DNA of 64,000 nt. Origin: Cytidiella melzeri. Lineage: Eukaryota > Basidiomycota > Agaricomycetes > Polyporales > Irpicaceae. Every line of letters begins with the position of its first letter. Positions within the stretch are counted from its first letter, which is position 1. The notes under the pieces were generated by a model that worked only from the letters and a program-made list of their open reading frames with translations, was not told the origin of the DNA and did not search any database. Location of the stretch: positions 1 to 64,000 of the forward strand of contig JABYQR010000189.1 in NCBI GenBank assembly GCA_022592445.1. The letters run 5' to 3'. The translations under genes and the position numbers were made by a program. Below are positions 42,634 to 54,321 of the stretch, one piece after another.

Positions 42634-44998
42634 ATGTCTCAACAAACGTCGAACGCCAACGCCAACACCATGCAAAGCGTCTGGAACAAAACTCCGCCCG
42701 CGTTGCCTCGTCCCATCAACGAGACTGATTTCCCCACTCCAATCGTCGCAGCGCAACTGGCAGCCGAGGAGAGGAAGGCGCGTAACGCCTCCCAGAAGGA
42801 GCGGAAGGCCTTAGCGGGAGACAAGGAGGTGAAGGAGAAGGCGAAGTCCATGGTGAACGCGACGGCCGAGAAAACCCTGCTGACCCCGCTCTCAGCTGCG
42901 CCGCACAAGCCTCCCCAGCTCGTTGAGGAGGCGCTCGCATCGGGGCCGGAGTCGGAGGGCGAAGGCAAAGATAACAGCCAGGGAGTCCAAACCCCCAGCT
43001 GCGAAGATAGCCTCTTCAGCCCAGTGCTGAAAGGGGCCAAGGCTGGGAGGGCGAGACTCGCTCAGGGAAGAGACGACCCACCTGTATATCCTGGCGGCGA
43101 CACCATCACGTCACAGAACAGGTTCGAGGTACTGGGGCAATCTGACCATACCCTCAGCAACGAAGCAGACTACCCTCCCCCGAAGGTAAGGCTAGCCTCA
43201 AAATGCAGCCTCACGGAAAGCTGACGCCCCTCCCATATACAATAGATAGCAGACACTGAGACGGGTCCCATCCCGCAAAACCGCCTGAGGGCGCCCAAGC
43301 CACGCAAAGCAGCGAGGAAAGGAGAGGTACGAACCTACCACACACGAGAGGACAGCGCGACACTCACTAACACCACAACAGCTCCACCCTCGTGGGACAA
43401 GGAGGCCGCAGGAGGAAGGACTCATCTCAAGGCTTAACACGCCCTCGCCGAAGTCACGGAGGGGAGAAACTCCGTACGACGGCAGAGACTCTCCTCTAGC
43501 GGGACACAGGGCGAGAGGCAGACAGGACCGCAGGACTAGCGAGCTACACAGCGAACTAGGCGGGGGCGCGAACGAGGACCCAGAGTGGGGAGACGTGGAA
43601 AATCTAGACGAGCTGGATATCAGCGCCATCATAGACACAGCCCCTACCCACGCAGAAACGCAGCCAGCTCCCGGCCGCGAGCATCACAGAGAAACTCCAA
43701 TCGCCACAGCCACTCACCACCGAACCACGCCCGAGACAGAAGATCACACCACAGGCGGGAAGCGAGACGGAGAAGTGGGAGCCGAGGGGGCGGTGGGCGC
43801 CAGCCAGAGGAGAACGGACGACAACTCCGAGAGAGCGAGCAATCACGCCACCACTCCAAGCCAAGAGCCAAACGCTGAGATGACGGTCGACGACGAGATG
43901 CCTCAAGTGATCACGCAACCACTCCCCACCCACGAGCCTACCACGACCAAGATCCACGAACTAGAGTTCTCCTTCCCGACGGAGGACTTCGAGCTCCCGC
44001 GGGGTAACGACCCGTGCTATGCGTACGATAACCTCGACAACGAGCAGATGGAGGGCTGGCCGGAGACGATGGGCCACTCTTTTCTTGTGCGGCAAGCTGG
44101 GCGCGGCTGCCCAACTGCGGCAACGGAACAAGCCAGGAAGGAAGAGATCCTGTCACTGCTGAAACGGACGATAGGACTCCCACAGGACGCGCGAATCACA
44201 GCACCAGCAGCGATCGCACCTTTCTCTGGCAACAGACATCCGCCGCACAACTTCCTCGTGTACAACATCGACCAGGCCTACTTCGACAACACAACTAGTT
44301 TCGGAGGGTGCATCTCGACGAAGGAGGGAACTCTGTTTTTCTCACCAAATTTCCCCGTTTTCGACTCACTACTAGGGAGCATCAACGGCTTTGGCGGCGC
44401 TACGGCGGACCAGGTACACGCGCTGGTAAACCGGTCCTTCGATAAAGGCAATCTCAACGCCGTCCTCAAGAGGATTATTGAGGGACAGGACCTCGGAGGC
44501 AGGCTCACGACAGACGAAGCGATAGCAAAAATTCGCCGATCCTTAGGAGTCAGGATTGTCGCGCCGAGATCGGATGGAGGCGAGGCGACTCGCGCAGCTC
44601 ACATCTTCATGGACCCTCCAACGCACGACATCGCCCAATGGCGAGAGTTCAGAGACCACGCCATGAAGGTAAGCTTCAAAGATCCCTTTCTAGGCATGCA
44701 TATTACAGCTTTCCCGGGGTGGATCTGCGGGATTTGCACAAGCAAACTACACACGACCGCGATCTGCCCTATAATCACGGAAAGAGGCTGGCTCTACGAC
44801 CAGGACCTGAAAAGCAAACCGCAAGTCAAGAAGCAGCCGGAGGCGAAGGCAACCCGCCCCCCACCGTTGTCGTTCTCCACCGTCCAGATGGGAAGCACGA
44901 GGGACGACGCCAAACCGGGCAGGGGAGGAAGAGGAGGTCGAGGACGGGGAAATAGCAGCAGGGGCGACAGAGGCAAGAGCGGCAGGGGGAGATCATGA
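42634..44998 (+). CDS. LINE ORF1, Gag-like RNA-binding protein, three exons
   Basis: Exons 42634-43185, 43246-43326 and 43382-44998 are 552, 81 and 1,617 nt, all multiples of three. They join in phase 0 across two GT-AG introns of 60 and 55 bp (gtaagg...caatag; gtacga...caacag), giving 749 residues. Without splicing, stops close the frame and exon 3 has no ATG. The N-terminus is Ala/Lys-rich (AAEERKARNASQKERKAL). The C-terminus has a zinc knuckle CGICTSKLHTTAIC (C-x2-C-x4-H-x4-C, about 44731-44772) and Arg/Gly repeats (GRGGRGGRGRGNSSRGDRG), both for RNA binding. It should coat element RNA with ORF2 protein. Confidence 0.72.
43186..43245 (+). other. Predicted intron 1 of LINE ORF1
   Basis: Donor AAG/gtaaggc and acceptor atacaatag/ATAG; 60 bp. 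Removal keeps phase 0 and bypasses a stop. Confidence 0.6.
43327..43381 (+). other. Predicted intron 2 of LINE ORF1
   Basis: Donor GAGAG/gtacgaacc and acceptor ccacaacag/CTCC; 55 bp. Removal keeps phase 0 into the long third exon. Confidence 0.6.
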
Positions 44999-45149
44999 AC
45001 CCAGTAGACAGCCTACCTACAGTCTGAGCCTAAAGTGGCACACCGTTTCGCTCCTCTCTACTCAGTAACCTGTAGTACATCCGCTATTGTACACTTCGGA
45101 AACGTTGCGCAATCACTAGGCTGGCACACCGAAAAAAGGAGGCCAACCA

Positions 45150-48100
45150 ATGGAAGCCCCAACGCTGGTGAGTACAAGCAACGTAGGGTCGACAAACTGG
45201 GAAACCAGGAGGAGATGACTGCACCGCACCAGAGTCATAGTCCGCTACCTCCCAGGCATACATACTGTCTCACAACGTAATAGCTGGTGCTGACCGGAAA
45301 GCCCAAATATACTGGCCAGGAGGAATGCTCCTGGCGACAGGAAAGCCGGACGGTCATCATAAGAACCCACACCCAGACGGGGGAGGCACGCCCGTCGCGG
45401 CGAGACCCACGTGCTGGAGGGAACGGACGCCCCACCCAGCACGGGAGGAACGCCGGATACGTCCTCACACTCACCTAACGGTCGTATGGTGAGTGGACAC
45501 AGCCTATTTAGGTCGACCGCCCAAATCCTTTACAAACTACAAATTTACAAATACCTACGGTACAGCACAACGGCACGGTGATCAGCCTCTCCGAGACCAG
45601 AGGCAGATTTTCTCTGCCCGCCGTGAATCCTGCCGATGAAGGTCACGGAGAGTTCGGCGACGGGCAAGTCAACCATACTCCTACTCCTACTCCTCCTCTT
45701 CCCCATCCTCCTTACCCCCTCACTCCACCCCAACCACTCACACACAACCAACGTGCAGCGGCTGAGCCCACTGCAGGTACAGGGGTTGTTAACCCCCTGG
45801 AAGACCCCAGCAGGGGAGAAAGCGGCGGAACCCCAGCAAAGAAAAAGAACAAGCGCCGCACAGCAGCGACCATCCAAATTGCCACCCTTAATATGAAAGG
45901 AAGGGGCGCCACGGCCCCAGGCACAACGGTCAGCGAGAAGTTGAACAAAATAAACCAAATCGTCAGAGAAAGGAAACTCGCTCTCATAGCAGTGCAAGAG
46001 ACACACCTAACGCAATCACACGTGGACGACCTCCATGCCCTCTTTGGAAAAAGACTGATGATTCTCCACTCCGAACCCCCAGACAGGGCTAGCGGATCGA
46101 GGGGCGTAGCTTTCGTAGTAAACAAAGAGAGGCTGGATGCTGAGAAAGTAACGGTCAGGGAAATCGTGCCGGGTAGAGCACTGCTGATCACACTCATATG
46201 GCATAAAGTAGTCACAATGAGAATACTAAATGTATATGCCCCTAACGACCACGGAGAAAATGAAACTTTCTGGAGAACCCTCAATGAGCAATGGGGAGCA
46301 AACAACTTACCAGAGTTGGACGCAATGGTGGGCGATTTCAACGTCGTCGACAAAAAAATTGACCGCCTACCGGCAAGACAGGACCCAAGCGGCCCAAGGT
46401 ACGCCCTCCAAGACCTATGCATGAACATGAACCTCACGGACGCTTGGAGAGACACGTACCCAACAACGCGGATGTACACCTTCAGCCAGGAAGCAGGAAG
46501 GGCGATGTCGAGGCTGGATAGAATGTACTTAGCACCGCGCCTGGCAAAAACGGCAGAGAACTGGAAAACGAACGTAGTTGAGGGAGTGCCCTCCGACCAT
46601 ATGATGGTATCAGTGTCGCTGACTGATAAGAAGATCCCCTTCGTAGGAGAGGGGAGATGGGTAATGCCCAAGCTGGTAATGGCTGACCACAGCTTCAGAA
46701 AATATGTCGTGGACAAAGGGAGAGACCTACTGCGAGTTATACCACCCCAGGAGCAGCGCTCACCGACGAACAACGCCCAGACCCTATACGCCGCCTTCAA
46801 GGACGACATCATTAAAACAGCGAGAGCTCTGGCGAAAAAGAACGTGCCAAAATTAACGAGGCGTATTGCAGCACTCAAACTGGAGAGAGAGAAAACACTC
46901 AACGAACGGCTCTTCGAGACAGAGGAAGACCGGGGACATGAGGCGGCAGCCATCCTGGTCAAAATAAAGGAACTGGAAGCGAGGCGCTTCAATACGGCGA
47001 GGAAGGCTGTAGCATCCAGTGACTGGATCTATGGGGAACAAATCAACAAGAACTGGGTGAGAACGAACAAACCATCCACACCGCGGGACATCATGATGAG
47101 TATGCGCGATCCTAAGTCGGGACACCCGGAAGGCCACCCAGAGCATGACCCGTACAACCCACCGAAACACATAGTACGGTCGGACCTCATGGCAAAAGCG
47201 GCGGCACAGTACCACGACGAGATACAGAATGCGGACATAGCCGACACAGACCCGCAGGAACGCCAACGAGAAATAGAAGGAGTGCTGAACCATATCGAAC
47301 GCAAATTCAAGCACAAAGCAAAAACCGCGCTGAAAGCGAGACTCACGTACCATGACCTCGAGGAAGCCCTGAAGCTATGTAAAGTGGGAAGGGCACCAGG
47401 CATTGACGGAATACCATACGAGCTCTGGAAAGAGATTAACCGGCAGCATACAACAATCGCCAAAGATGAGCATGCGACGGAAGAACAGCGAGAAGGGGTG
47501 GTGGACATACTGGAGATCTTCTGCCAGGTCTTTAATGACATAGAGGCCCATGGGGCCGCACCTGACTCCACCTTTGCGGAAGGGTGGATAGCTCCAATAT
47601 ACAAGAAGAACGACCGACGAGAGATAGCGAACTACCGCCCAATTACTCTGCTAAACACGGATTATAAACTACTCACCAAAGCGATGTCCATGAAACTTGC
47701 GGTGTGGATACACCAGGTAGTCCACCCGGCGCAGGCAGGCTTCATCCCGAACCGATCGATTTTTGACCAGACGAACTTGGCCAGAGTGATGACGGACTAC
47801 GCGGAGGCCACGGAAGAAAACGGAGTAATTGTCGCACTCGACCAAGAGAAGGCATATGACAGGATAGCTCATGACTACCTGTGGCGTACGCTGGAAGGCC
47901 TAGGGACCCCGGAGGAGTACATACGCACTGTACGCTCGCTGTATGAATCGGCGAGATCATGTATAATAATCAATGGCGTGAGAAGTAAGACCTACAAAAT
48001 TACGAGGGGAGTCAGACAGGGGGACCCCTTATCGTGCCTGCTGTTCGACATGGCGATTGAGCCCCTGGCCTGCATGCTAAGAGCGTCAGACCTTAAGGGA

Positions 48101-50839
48101 TACGCCATTCCAGGGAGAGCGGAAAGAGTGATCACGACACTCTTCGCGGACGACACGACAGTCTACCTGTCCGAGGAGGACGAGTACTCGACCATGCAAG
48201 GAATACTGATGCGCTGGTGCAAGGCGTCCAAGGCAAAATTCAACCTAGAAAAGACAGAGGTGATCCCAATCGGGAGTGCGGAATTCCGCCAGACTGTAGC
48301 CAGAAACCGGGTGTTCAGCAAATCAGGGGAAAGAATACCACCGGGGATAAGGATTGCAGAAGACGGCACCATGATCCGGGTCCTAGGGGTTTGGATTGGA
48401 AACCAAATCGACGAGACAGCCCCATGGCTGCCGATAATACAGAAAATAAAGGCGAGACTGAAAGAATGGACACGACCCGGTTTGACCATCTTCGGGAAGA
48501 AGCTAATAATCAATATGGAGATCGGAAGTAGGATCCAATGCCTCACCAAGGTACAAGGAATGCCGAGCCATGTAAGTGAGGAGCTGCTCCGAGTGATTCG
48601 AAATTTCCTCTGGCCGAACACCTCGACGCCACCAGTAGGACTGGACACCCTATACCGACCGGCGAGCGAAGGAGGGATAGGTCTGTTGGACATCAAGTCC
48701 AGGGCGGAGGCGATCTCCCTAACCTGGCTAAGACCGTTCCTGGACCTCACGAAGACAAGGCCGGCGTGGGCGTTCGCAGTGGACGCAATACTGGCACTCA
48801 ACGCAACCCGAACCGGGCCGAGATACGACAAGGAGTCCAAACTCCAATACTTCCTGCAGACATGGAACGTGAACGCGAGCAGTAGCTCGAACCTCCCACC
48901 ATACCTGAAGACACTAATCAACCTGGCAAAGAAGACAGGAGTCAGCTTCGGGGCAGTAAAGCTGGGGCCTAGGCTCAAGAAAAAACTCCCTATCTGGCTC
49001 CACCTAGGAATAGGTAACGAGATTCGGGGCCTCCACAACAAGTCGGCGAGCAAATGCCTCCGACAACGCCATCATATCCGCACGGTGGCACAGCTCAGGA
49101 CCCTCCTGAAGTATGGTGAGCTGACGGCAGGAGACATCCCAAGGCATTTCCCAAAACGACATTGTTGCGACTTCTGCGCCAAGATGCGCGAAATCCACAA
49201 CTGTCCAAACCCGTACGAATGCTATGACACAGCCAAGGCCCTGTATGATAGCCTCTCCCCGAAGTGGCACCCTAGCCACGAAACTGTAGCAGACGGCCTC
49301 TCGCTGACAAGAAACCGCAAGAGGACAAATAGGAGCAGGAGGGGGACGGACCAGCCGATGCTATACGACCCGTCACTAACAGTCCGGAGCGACCTATCCA
49401 AATGCTTCAGGATATTTACGGACAACGGAGACCAAAGCCGCAACCCAGTGGACCGTCCCCTCACCAGACGAATAGAACGCGAGACGATGGTTGTGTACAC
49501 AGACGGGTCCTGCATAGGCAACGGATCCAGAAACGCGAGAGCCGGAGCTGGAGTCTGGGTGGCAGAGGGGAACAGGCTGAATGCAGCGATAAGAGTGCGA
49601 GGGCAAGAGCAAACAAACCAGACCGGAGAACTTACAGCGATACTGCATGCCGTCTCCTCGGCACCAAAAGTAGCCCCCCTGCGAATCGTTACCGACTCGA
49701 GATACTGCGTGGACGGTATAATAGTCCACGCAAGGGCATGGGAAGAACGAGGCTGGATAGGGGTAGGAAACAAGGACTTATTCAGGGCCATTATCGCCTG
49801 GTGTCGTGCGAGGTCCGCGACCACTGAGCTATGCTGGGTCAAAGGCCATGCCGGCGTAGAGGGAAACGAAAAGGCGGACAAGCTGGCGGCAGAAGGAGCC
49901 CAAATGCCCCTACCGCTGGGGGATAAATATGAATATCCGGCCAAATTCCTACTTGAAGGAGCTCAAATAAGTACAGCCACCCAGAAAACAGTCTATAAGG
50001 CACTGACCGAGCGGAGGCCCTATACCCCCCGGAAAAGCACGAGGGGACAGGTGAGCAGGGTCATCGCGGACATCAAGGACGAAACGGACATAGAGCCGAC
50101 AGAACAGACGCTCTGGAAGGCAGTAAGGCACAAAGTAAATAGCAGGAAAATAAAATACTTCCTATGGAGAGTCCTACACGACGCGTTCCGATGCGGAAAG
50201 TGGTGGCTGAATATCCCAGGGTACGAGCATAGAAGCGAATGCCACCACTGTGGACGAGTGGAGTCAGTTGAACACATCCTGCTATCTTGTCAGACGCCGG
50301 GACAACTCGTCGTGTGGACCCTGGCGAGGAAGATCTTAGGGAAGAAAATCGGTCAGCAACCTGAACTCTCACTGGGGACGATAGTGGGAGCCAACCTGAT
50401 CACGGTTAAGACAGAAGACGGGGAAACAGCACAAGGGTCCTCCCGCCTGTACCACATAGTGATTACGGAGTCAGCGCACCTCATATGGAGACTCAGGTGT
50501 GAAAGGGTGATAGGGAAAGCCGACGATCCAGGGTGGACCTTCACGCCAGGAGAAATCAGCCGACGGTGGCACGGAGCCTTGAATCGGCGCTTGCAGTTAG
50601 ATATAGCACTCACCAACCCGAGAATCCCTGAAGCGAAGCGCCTAAGCCGCGAGCTCGCGCTGAGGACGTGGGCTGGGACCATACAAGACGAGCACGTCCT
50701 ACCAAATGACTGGATACACCATGCGGGGGTTTTAGTGGGTAGGGTTGATCTGGAGCCGGACCTGACAAGGGGCCCAAGTGCGAGGCCAAGTCGAGGTTTG
50801 AGCGAGGAGAGACAACCTAGCCCCACACAGCCGCCCTGA
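45150..50839 (+). CDS. LINE ORF2: endonuclease, reverse transcriptase, RNase H
   Basis: The open frame runs from 45512 to 50839 (about 1,775 residues) without an ATG before its first domain. A six-codon exon starting at ATG 45150 (MEAPTL/gtgagt at 45168) joins it in phase 0 at tatttag/GTCGAC (45512). AP-type endonuclease: ATLNMKGRG, VQETHL, YAPND, GDFNVV, SRLDRMY, SDHMM. Reverse transcriptase: GRAPGIDGIP, NYRPITLLN, QAGFIPNRS, RGVRQGDPLS, and FADD at about 48145. RNase H: YTDGSCIGNG, TGELTAI, VTDSRY and GHAGVEGNEKAD. The end has a Cys/His group, CHHCGRVESVEHILLSC. All catalytic residues looked for are present. The protein nicks DNA and copies element RNA in place. The 5' exon is inferred; non-AUG start or reinitiation would also work. 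Confidence 0.85.
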
Positions 50840-50970
50840 AGGGCGGAGTGCGAGAACGCATTTCCTCCGCGGTATGACAAAACTTAGTATCATTAGAGGG
50901 TGCAATCCCCTCGTCTTAGCAGGGGGATGGGGGACCGTTATGCGGACTGCCCATCTCCTGTCACGCTCTA

Positions 50971-50973
50971 CCA

Positions 50974-50999
<26 letters not shown>
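50971..50999 (+). other. LINE poly-A tail
   Basis: A run of about 27 A follows CACGCTCTACC and directly precedes the right target duplication at 51000-51016. Confidence 0.9.
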
Positions 51000-51004
<5 letters not shown>

Positions 51005-51016
51005 CGAGCGTGGTAG

Positions 51017-51323
51017 TATCACCTTTTGCTTCCGCGCTAGCGCTGCAAGTAGTTAGATGTGTATGTATATTGTATATTTTACATATACACCGCGAATTAC
51101 CATTTCCGATAACCTCCGCGCGTAAAGTCGAGATCCGAAGACTGCATTCGGGGCGTGCAATTGCGAAATGAGTCCAACAACTTATGAGGCAGAGACAACA
51201 CAAAGAGCGTGAAAGGGGTTCGATTGTGTGACAAAGACCTTAGAGGTCAATCGGAGATACATAGCAATGATCTACATAACAGGAAGTAATTCAGTCTTAG
51301 GAGATACATTAGTGTCGCAATAA
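51017..51323. other. Intergenic region 3' of gene C
   Basis: About 300 bp of original sequence that lay between genes C and B before the LINE inserted. No gene seen. Confidence 0.4.
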
Positions 51324-53023
51324 CTACTTTAGCAGATTGAAGACCTCACCGTCATCGTCATTGTTTTCGACTCTAAATAGCTTAGATGGCACAAGACCCA
51401 TCGAGGCATATTCCCCCCTCTCCAGCGCATCATGAAACAAGACAGCGGCGTCCAAGCGCTGTGAGAGCTCAAGAAATGTTGCCGGTGGAGGTGAAGGAGG
51501 CTTGAGTTTCGATTCTGCCAGTTTCGCCTGAATGGCGCTGCAGAGCTGATTCAGCGTAAGCTTGGGTGGTAGAGCTGGTTTCAATGTAGGCGGAGGTTCG
51601 GTGACCGAAGACGGGGAAGAAACGACTGGGGTTAACGTTGGGATAGGAGGGGATGCCTTTTTTTCTGGTTCAAATTCAAGACTTGGAAGAATATCTGGCG
51701 GCTCTTGATCTTTTTGAGGGTCACAGTTCACCGGCGACGAGTCTCGAAGCTGCTCTGAATTCTCCGTGGAGGATAAAGGAAATATTGGTGGTGACATGCA
51801 ACTAGCCAACCAATCTTCCCGCTCGGCAGATGGGGCTTCAAGAGACAAAAGCGGCGAAGGGAGTTGCAACGGCACTTCAGCCGCAGAAGCCGGCGAACTG
51901 GCCTTCACCGAAGGTACAGTGGTGGAATTGTGCTGAAGCTGAGGAGATGGCGGGGCCGGTGGAGGAAATGAAGACTGAGTGCTCGGACTAGTCGGTGTAT
52001 GCGGGAAATTATGACACACTGCTGTAGCAGGTCGGAAGGCAGCAGTTGCCTGCGAGACATACGGTTCGGTGCCATCAAAACCCCATTTGTTCGGCACACC
52101 GTTATTCGCGTACGTTTGCGAGTACAAAGATTTGGACGTTAAAAGTGGAGACATGGGAAATGTAAAGATGCCGGGGCTCTGCAGCTGTGGCGACGCAGTG
52201 CCCTCCGGAGTGCCTTCTGGTGTTGGTAGCGTGTTCGTGTCAAGCTCAGCATCAAGTTCGCGAAGGTGCAACTTGGGCTAGGCATTTACAGCAAAAGGTC
52301 AAGACCTACGGTGTGGAGCCGAAAGGTGCTTACTTACACGCTTGAATTGAGTTTGTTTGAGTTGCACCCAGTTCTCCAAATGCCGCATGTCCACGTTCAA
52401 AGTACGACTCCATACTTGAAGGTGTGTCTCAGTGGGTTCGGGCGTCTCATGCAAAAGCGTTGAGAGCATCTCTATCTTGCTAGCAGTAAGAGACGGCCAC
52501 ACTACCCGGTGAAGGTTGCATCAATATGAGTTGCGGTAAAGGCAACGATGGCAAATATAACGTACAGATTTGATCTGTGCTCAAGACCACCTTGGCAGGC
52601 TCCGCTTCGTCCTCCTCTGCCTTCCTCTTGCGATTTCGCGCATCGCTCTTGCACCGAGCGTTCCGTCCTATAAACCACTGGCGCAGATGGCTGGCCGTGT
52701 ACCACTCTCCGCCAGGAATCTCGTTGATCTGGTCGAGCAATACACTTCTCTCATCTTCATCTGGGTCTTCACAAACGAGATCAAAGTAATCTGTGAAAGA
52801 TCGTCAGACAGGAAGTGCGCTCGAAACTTGCCCCATGCTTTGAAAGTCGGAGCAGTGTAGGCGACGTACTGTAAAGGGCATTGCGCGCTGCTTGCGGCAA
52901 TCTGCGAGACTTGCCCAGTATCTGAGTCAGGCCTGGCGAGTTGTTGGAACTGCCAACTGCAAACTTCAAAAGCAACGAGGAGGAATCTGAGGGCCCAGCA
53001 ATAGGTGTAGGAGTTGAAGCCAT
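51324..53023 (-). CDS. Double homeodomain-like protein, gene C
   Basis: Four exons: 53023-52870, 52790-52566, 52501-52338 and 52271-51324; intron phases 1, 1 and 0. First unit: SRRLPQAARNALY / YFDLVCEDPDEDERSVLLDQ / GGEWYTASHLRQWFIGRNAR, followed by a basic stretch (ARNRKRKAEE) that could be a nuclear signal. Second unit: LWPSLTASKIEMLSTLL / ETPEPTETHLQVWSRTL / MRHLENWVQLKQ. The Pro/Ser-rich middle ends in FLELSQRLDAAVLFHDALER and GEYASMGLVPSKL. It is clearly closest to gene B. ATG 53023 (MASTPTPIAGPS) resembles B's start. Before the LINE arrived, B and C were neighbours about 1.4 kb apart, so they look like a tandem duplication. Function unknown; DNA binding is inferred. Confidence 0.78.
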
Positions 53024-54321
53024 AACAGTTGGTTATCAAGCTTCAAGAGACTTGCGATGGCTCTGCAGATCTGAACGTTCGCACAAATCGACCGTCCTCC
53101 GCGAGTTCTTCGTGGGACACTTCTGCGTCACATGGCAATTCGGCTATTTTCTTGACAAGTACATCGACGTCGCAGGCAAAGTTGCTGAGGATAAACAAGA
53201 GGGAGGGTCCAGTATGGTCAACACAGAGTCTCTGTATGTGCGGCGTGCCCCACTCCTTATATCGTCGAGCCTGAATAACCCGTGCTAGTAACGTTAGGCA
53301 GAGCCGATGTTAAATTTTTCACTCACCATTGGCATTTGTGAGCACAGAGTCCTTGAGCTCGAGACGTACACGCACAGGAGCTCGGACGTGGAAAGCAAAT
53401 GAGATTGAGATGGAAAAACAAAACACATTTCATGAAACGACCGTGCGTTGCTGACATAAGCGCTCACGTTCGAGAACACTTCTCGCGAGTAGTACATTGG
53501 ACTGCGGCAGTCGTGCTGGGACTTTCATGCAACTTGCAATGCTATGGCACTTCAAGCTCTCGCAACGCTCACGACACGCACGATGTCTCATTCCAATGAA
53601 TTGCCTGAACGATGCGGTTGGGGTAACACGCCTACGGTATATCAATATAGGGCGCGCTTCGACTGAGTGGTTGGGCAGGTGATACGTGATATGGAGAATG
53701 ACGGAGGACAGGACGAAAGGTATGGGTCGAAAGGCAACTCAGAATACCCATCTTTAGAGAACTCAGAGGCGTGAAAAACAGGACCGAGGAGCACGCCGCA
53801 GCAAGAGTGACCGCCTGTAAGCTCGTTCTGCCACCGACTAGATCTCGTCAACGTCCTGATCATGGCAAAAACGCTGTCGACTCTTGAGGACATCGTTGCA
53901 GTACACTGCGGGCAGGTCTCAACTCGAACTCGGGGCGAGGAACTAGGACAAGGCTGTTCAACCCCAACACACGAGGGTTTGGATGACTGTGGGTACTACA
54001 TCACCCGGAGTCTTAAAGAAAGTGCACGATAGAAAAGTCCAGACTAGAGCATGTCGTTGGTCGATATATGCGTGTACTGCCAGTGCACTGTGCTGTGACC
54101 TAGCTTGACGGGTCAGAAACGCATGGTCCCTGCACGCCAAGTCAACTTGCGGCGCAACATTCCGCAACACCAGGTCTCCACGCTCCGTGCGCGAGGCAGA
54201 TGGTAGGCATTTGTCTATGGCTTCAACAGATCCTCTCAGAGCTCACGCACTATAGCCGGGCGCGCTCCTCAAGTCTTGCCCCACGTCCACTACCTTCTCC
54301 TTGTCGCACAACTTCACAGCA
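53024..54321. other. Intergenic region between gene C and the NLR gene
   Basis: Divergent promoters of gene C (minus) and the NLR (plus) must lie here. Open frames are short, without recognisable domains. I see no repeat or RNA gene. Confidence 0.35.

Larger units (their letters stand above)
40075..50999 (+). mobile_element. Full-length Tad-like LINE (10.9 kb) with introns
   Basis: A 17-bp direct duplication GAGAACGAGCGTGGTAG (40058-40074 and 51000-51016) and a poly-A tail (about 50973-50999) mark a target-primed insertion of a complete element. It has a long leader, a small first frame, a Gag-like ORF1 with a zinc knuckle, and ORF2 with AP-type endonuclease, reverse transcriptase, RNase H and a Cys/His end. 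ORF2 has no stops, so the element may be recent. The length is large for fungal LINEs, mostly because of the leader and spaces between frames. The frames need intron removal to be complete. Tad-like assignment rests on domain order. Confidence 0.88.

Noticed and set aside
35946..53023. HD mating-type (A) locus
   Set aside because: Homeodomain-like genes are present, but all three are on one strand, have a doubled unit and a shared C-terminal module, and no mitochondrial intermediate peptidase gene or divergent HD1/HD2 pair is seen.
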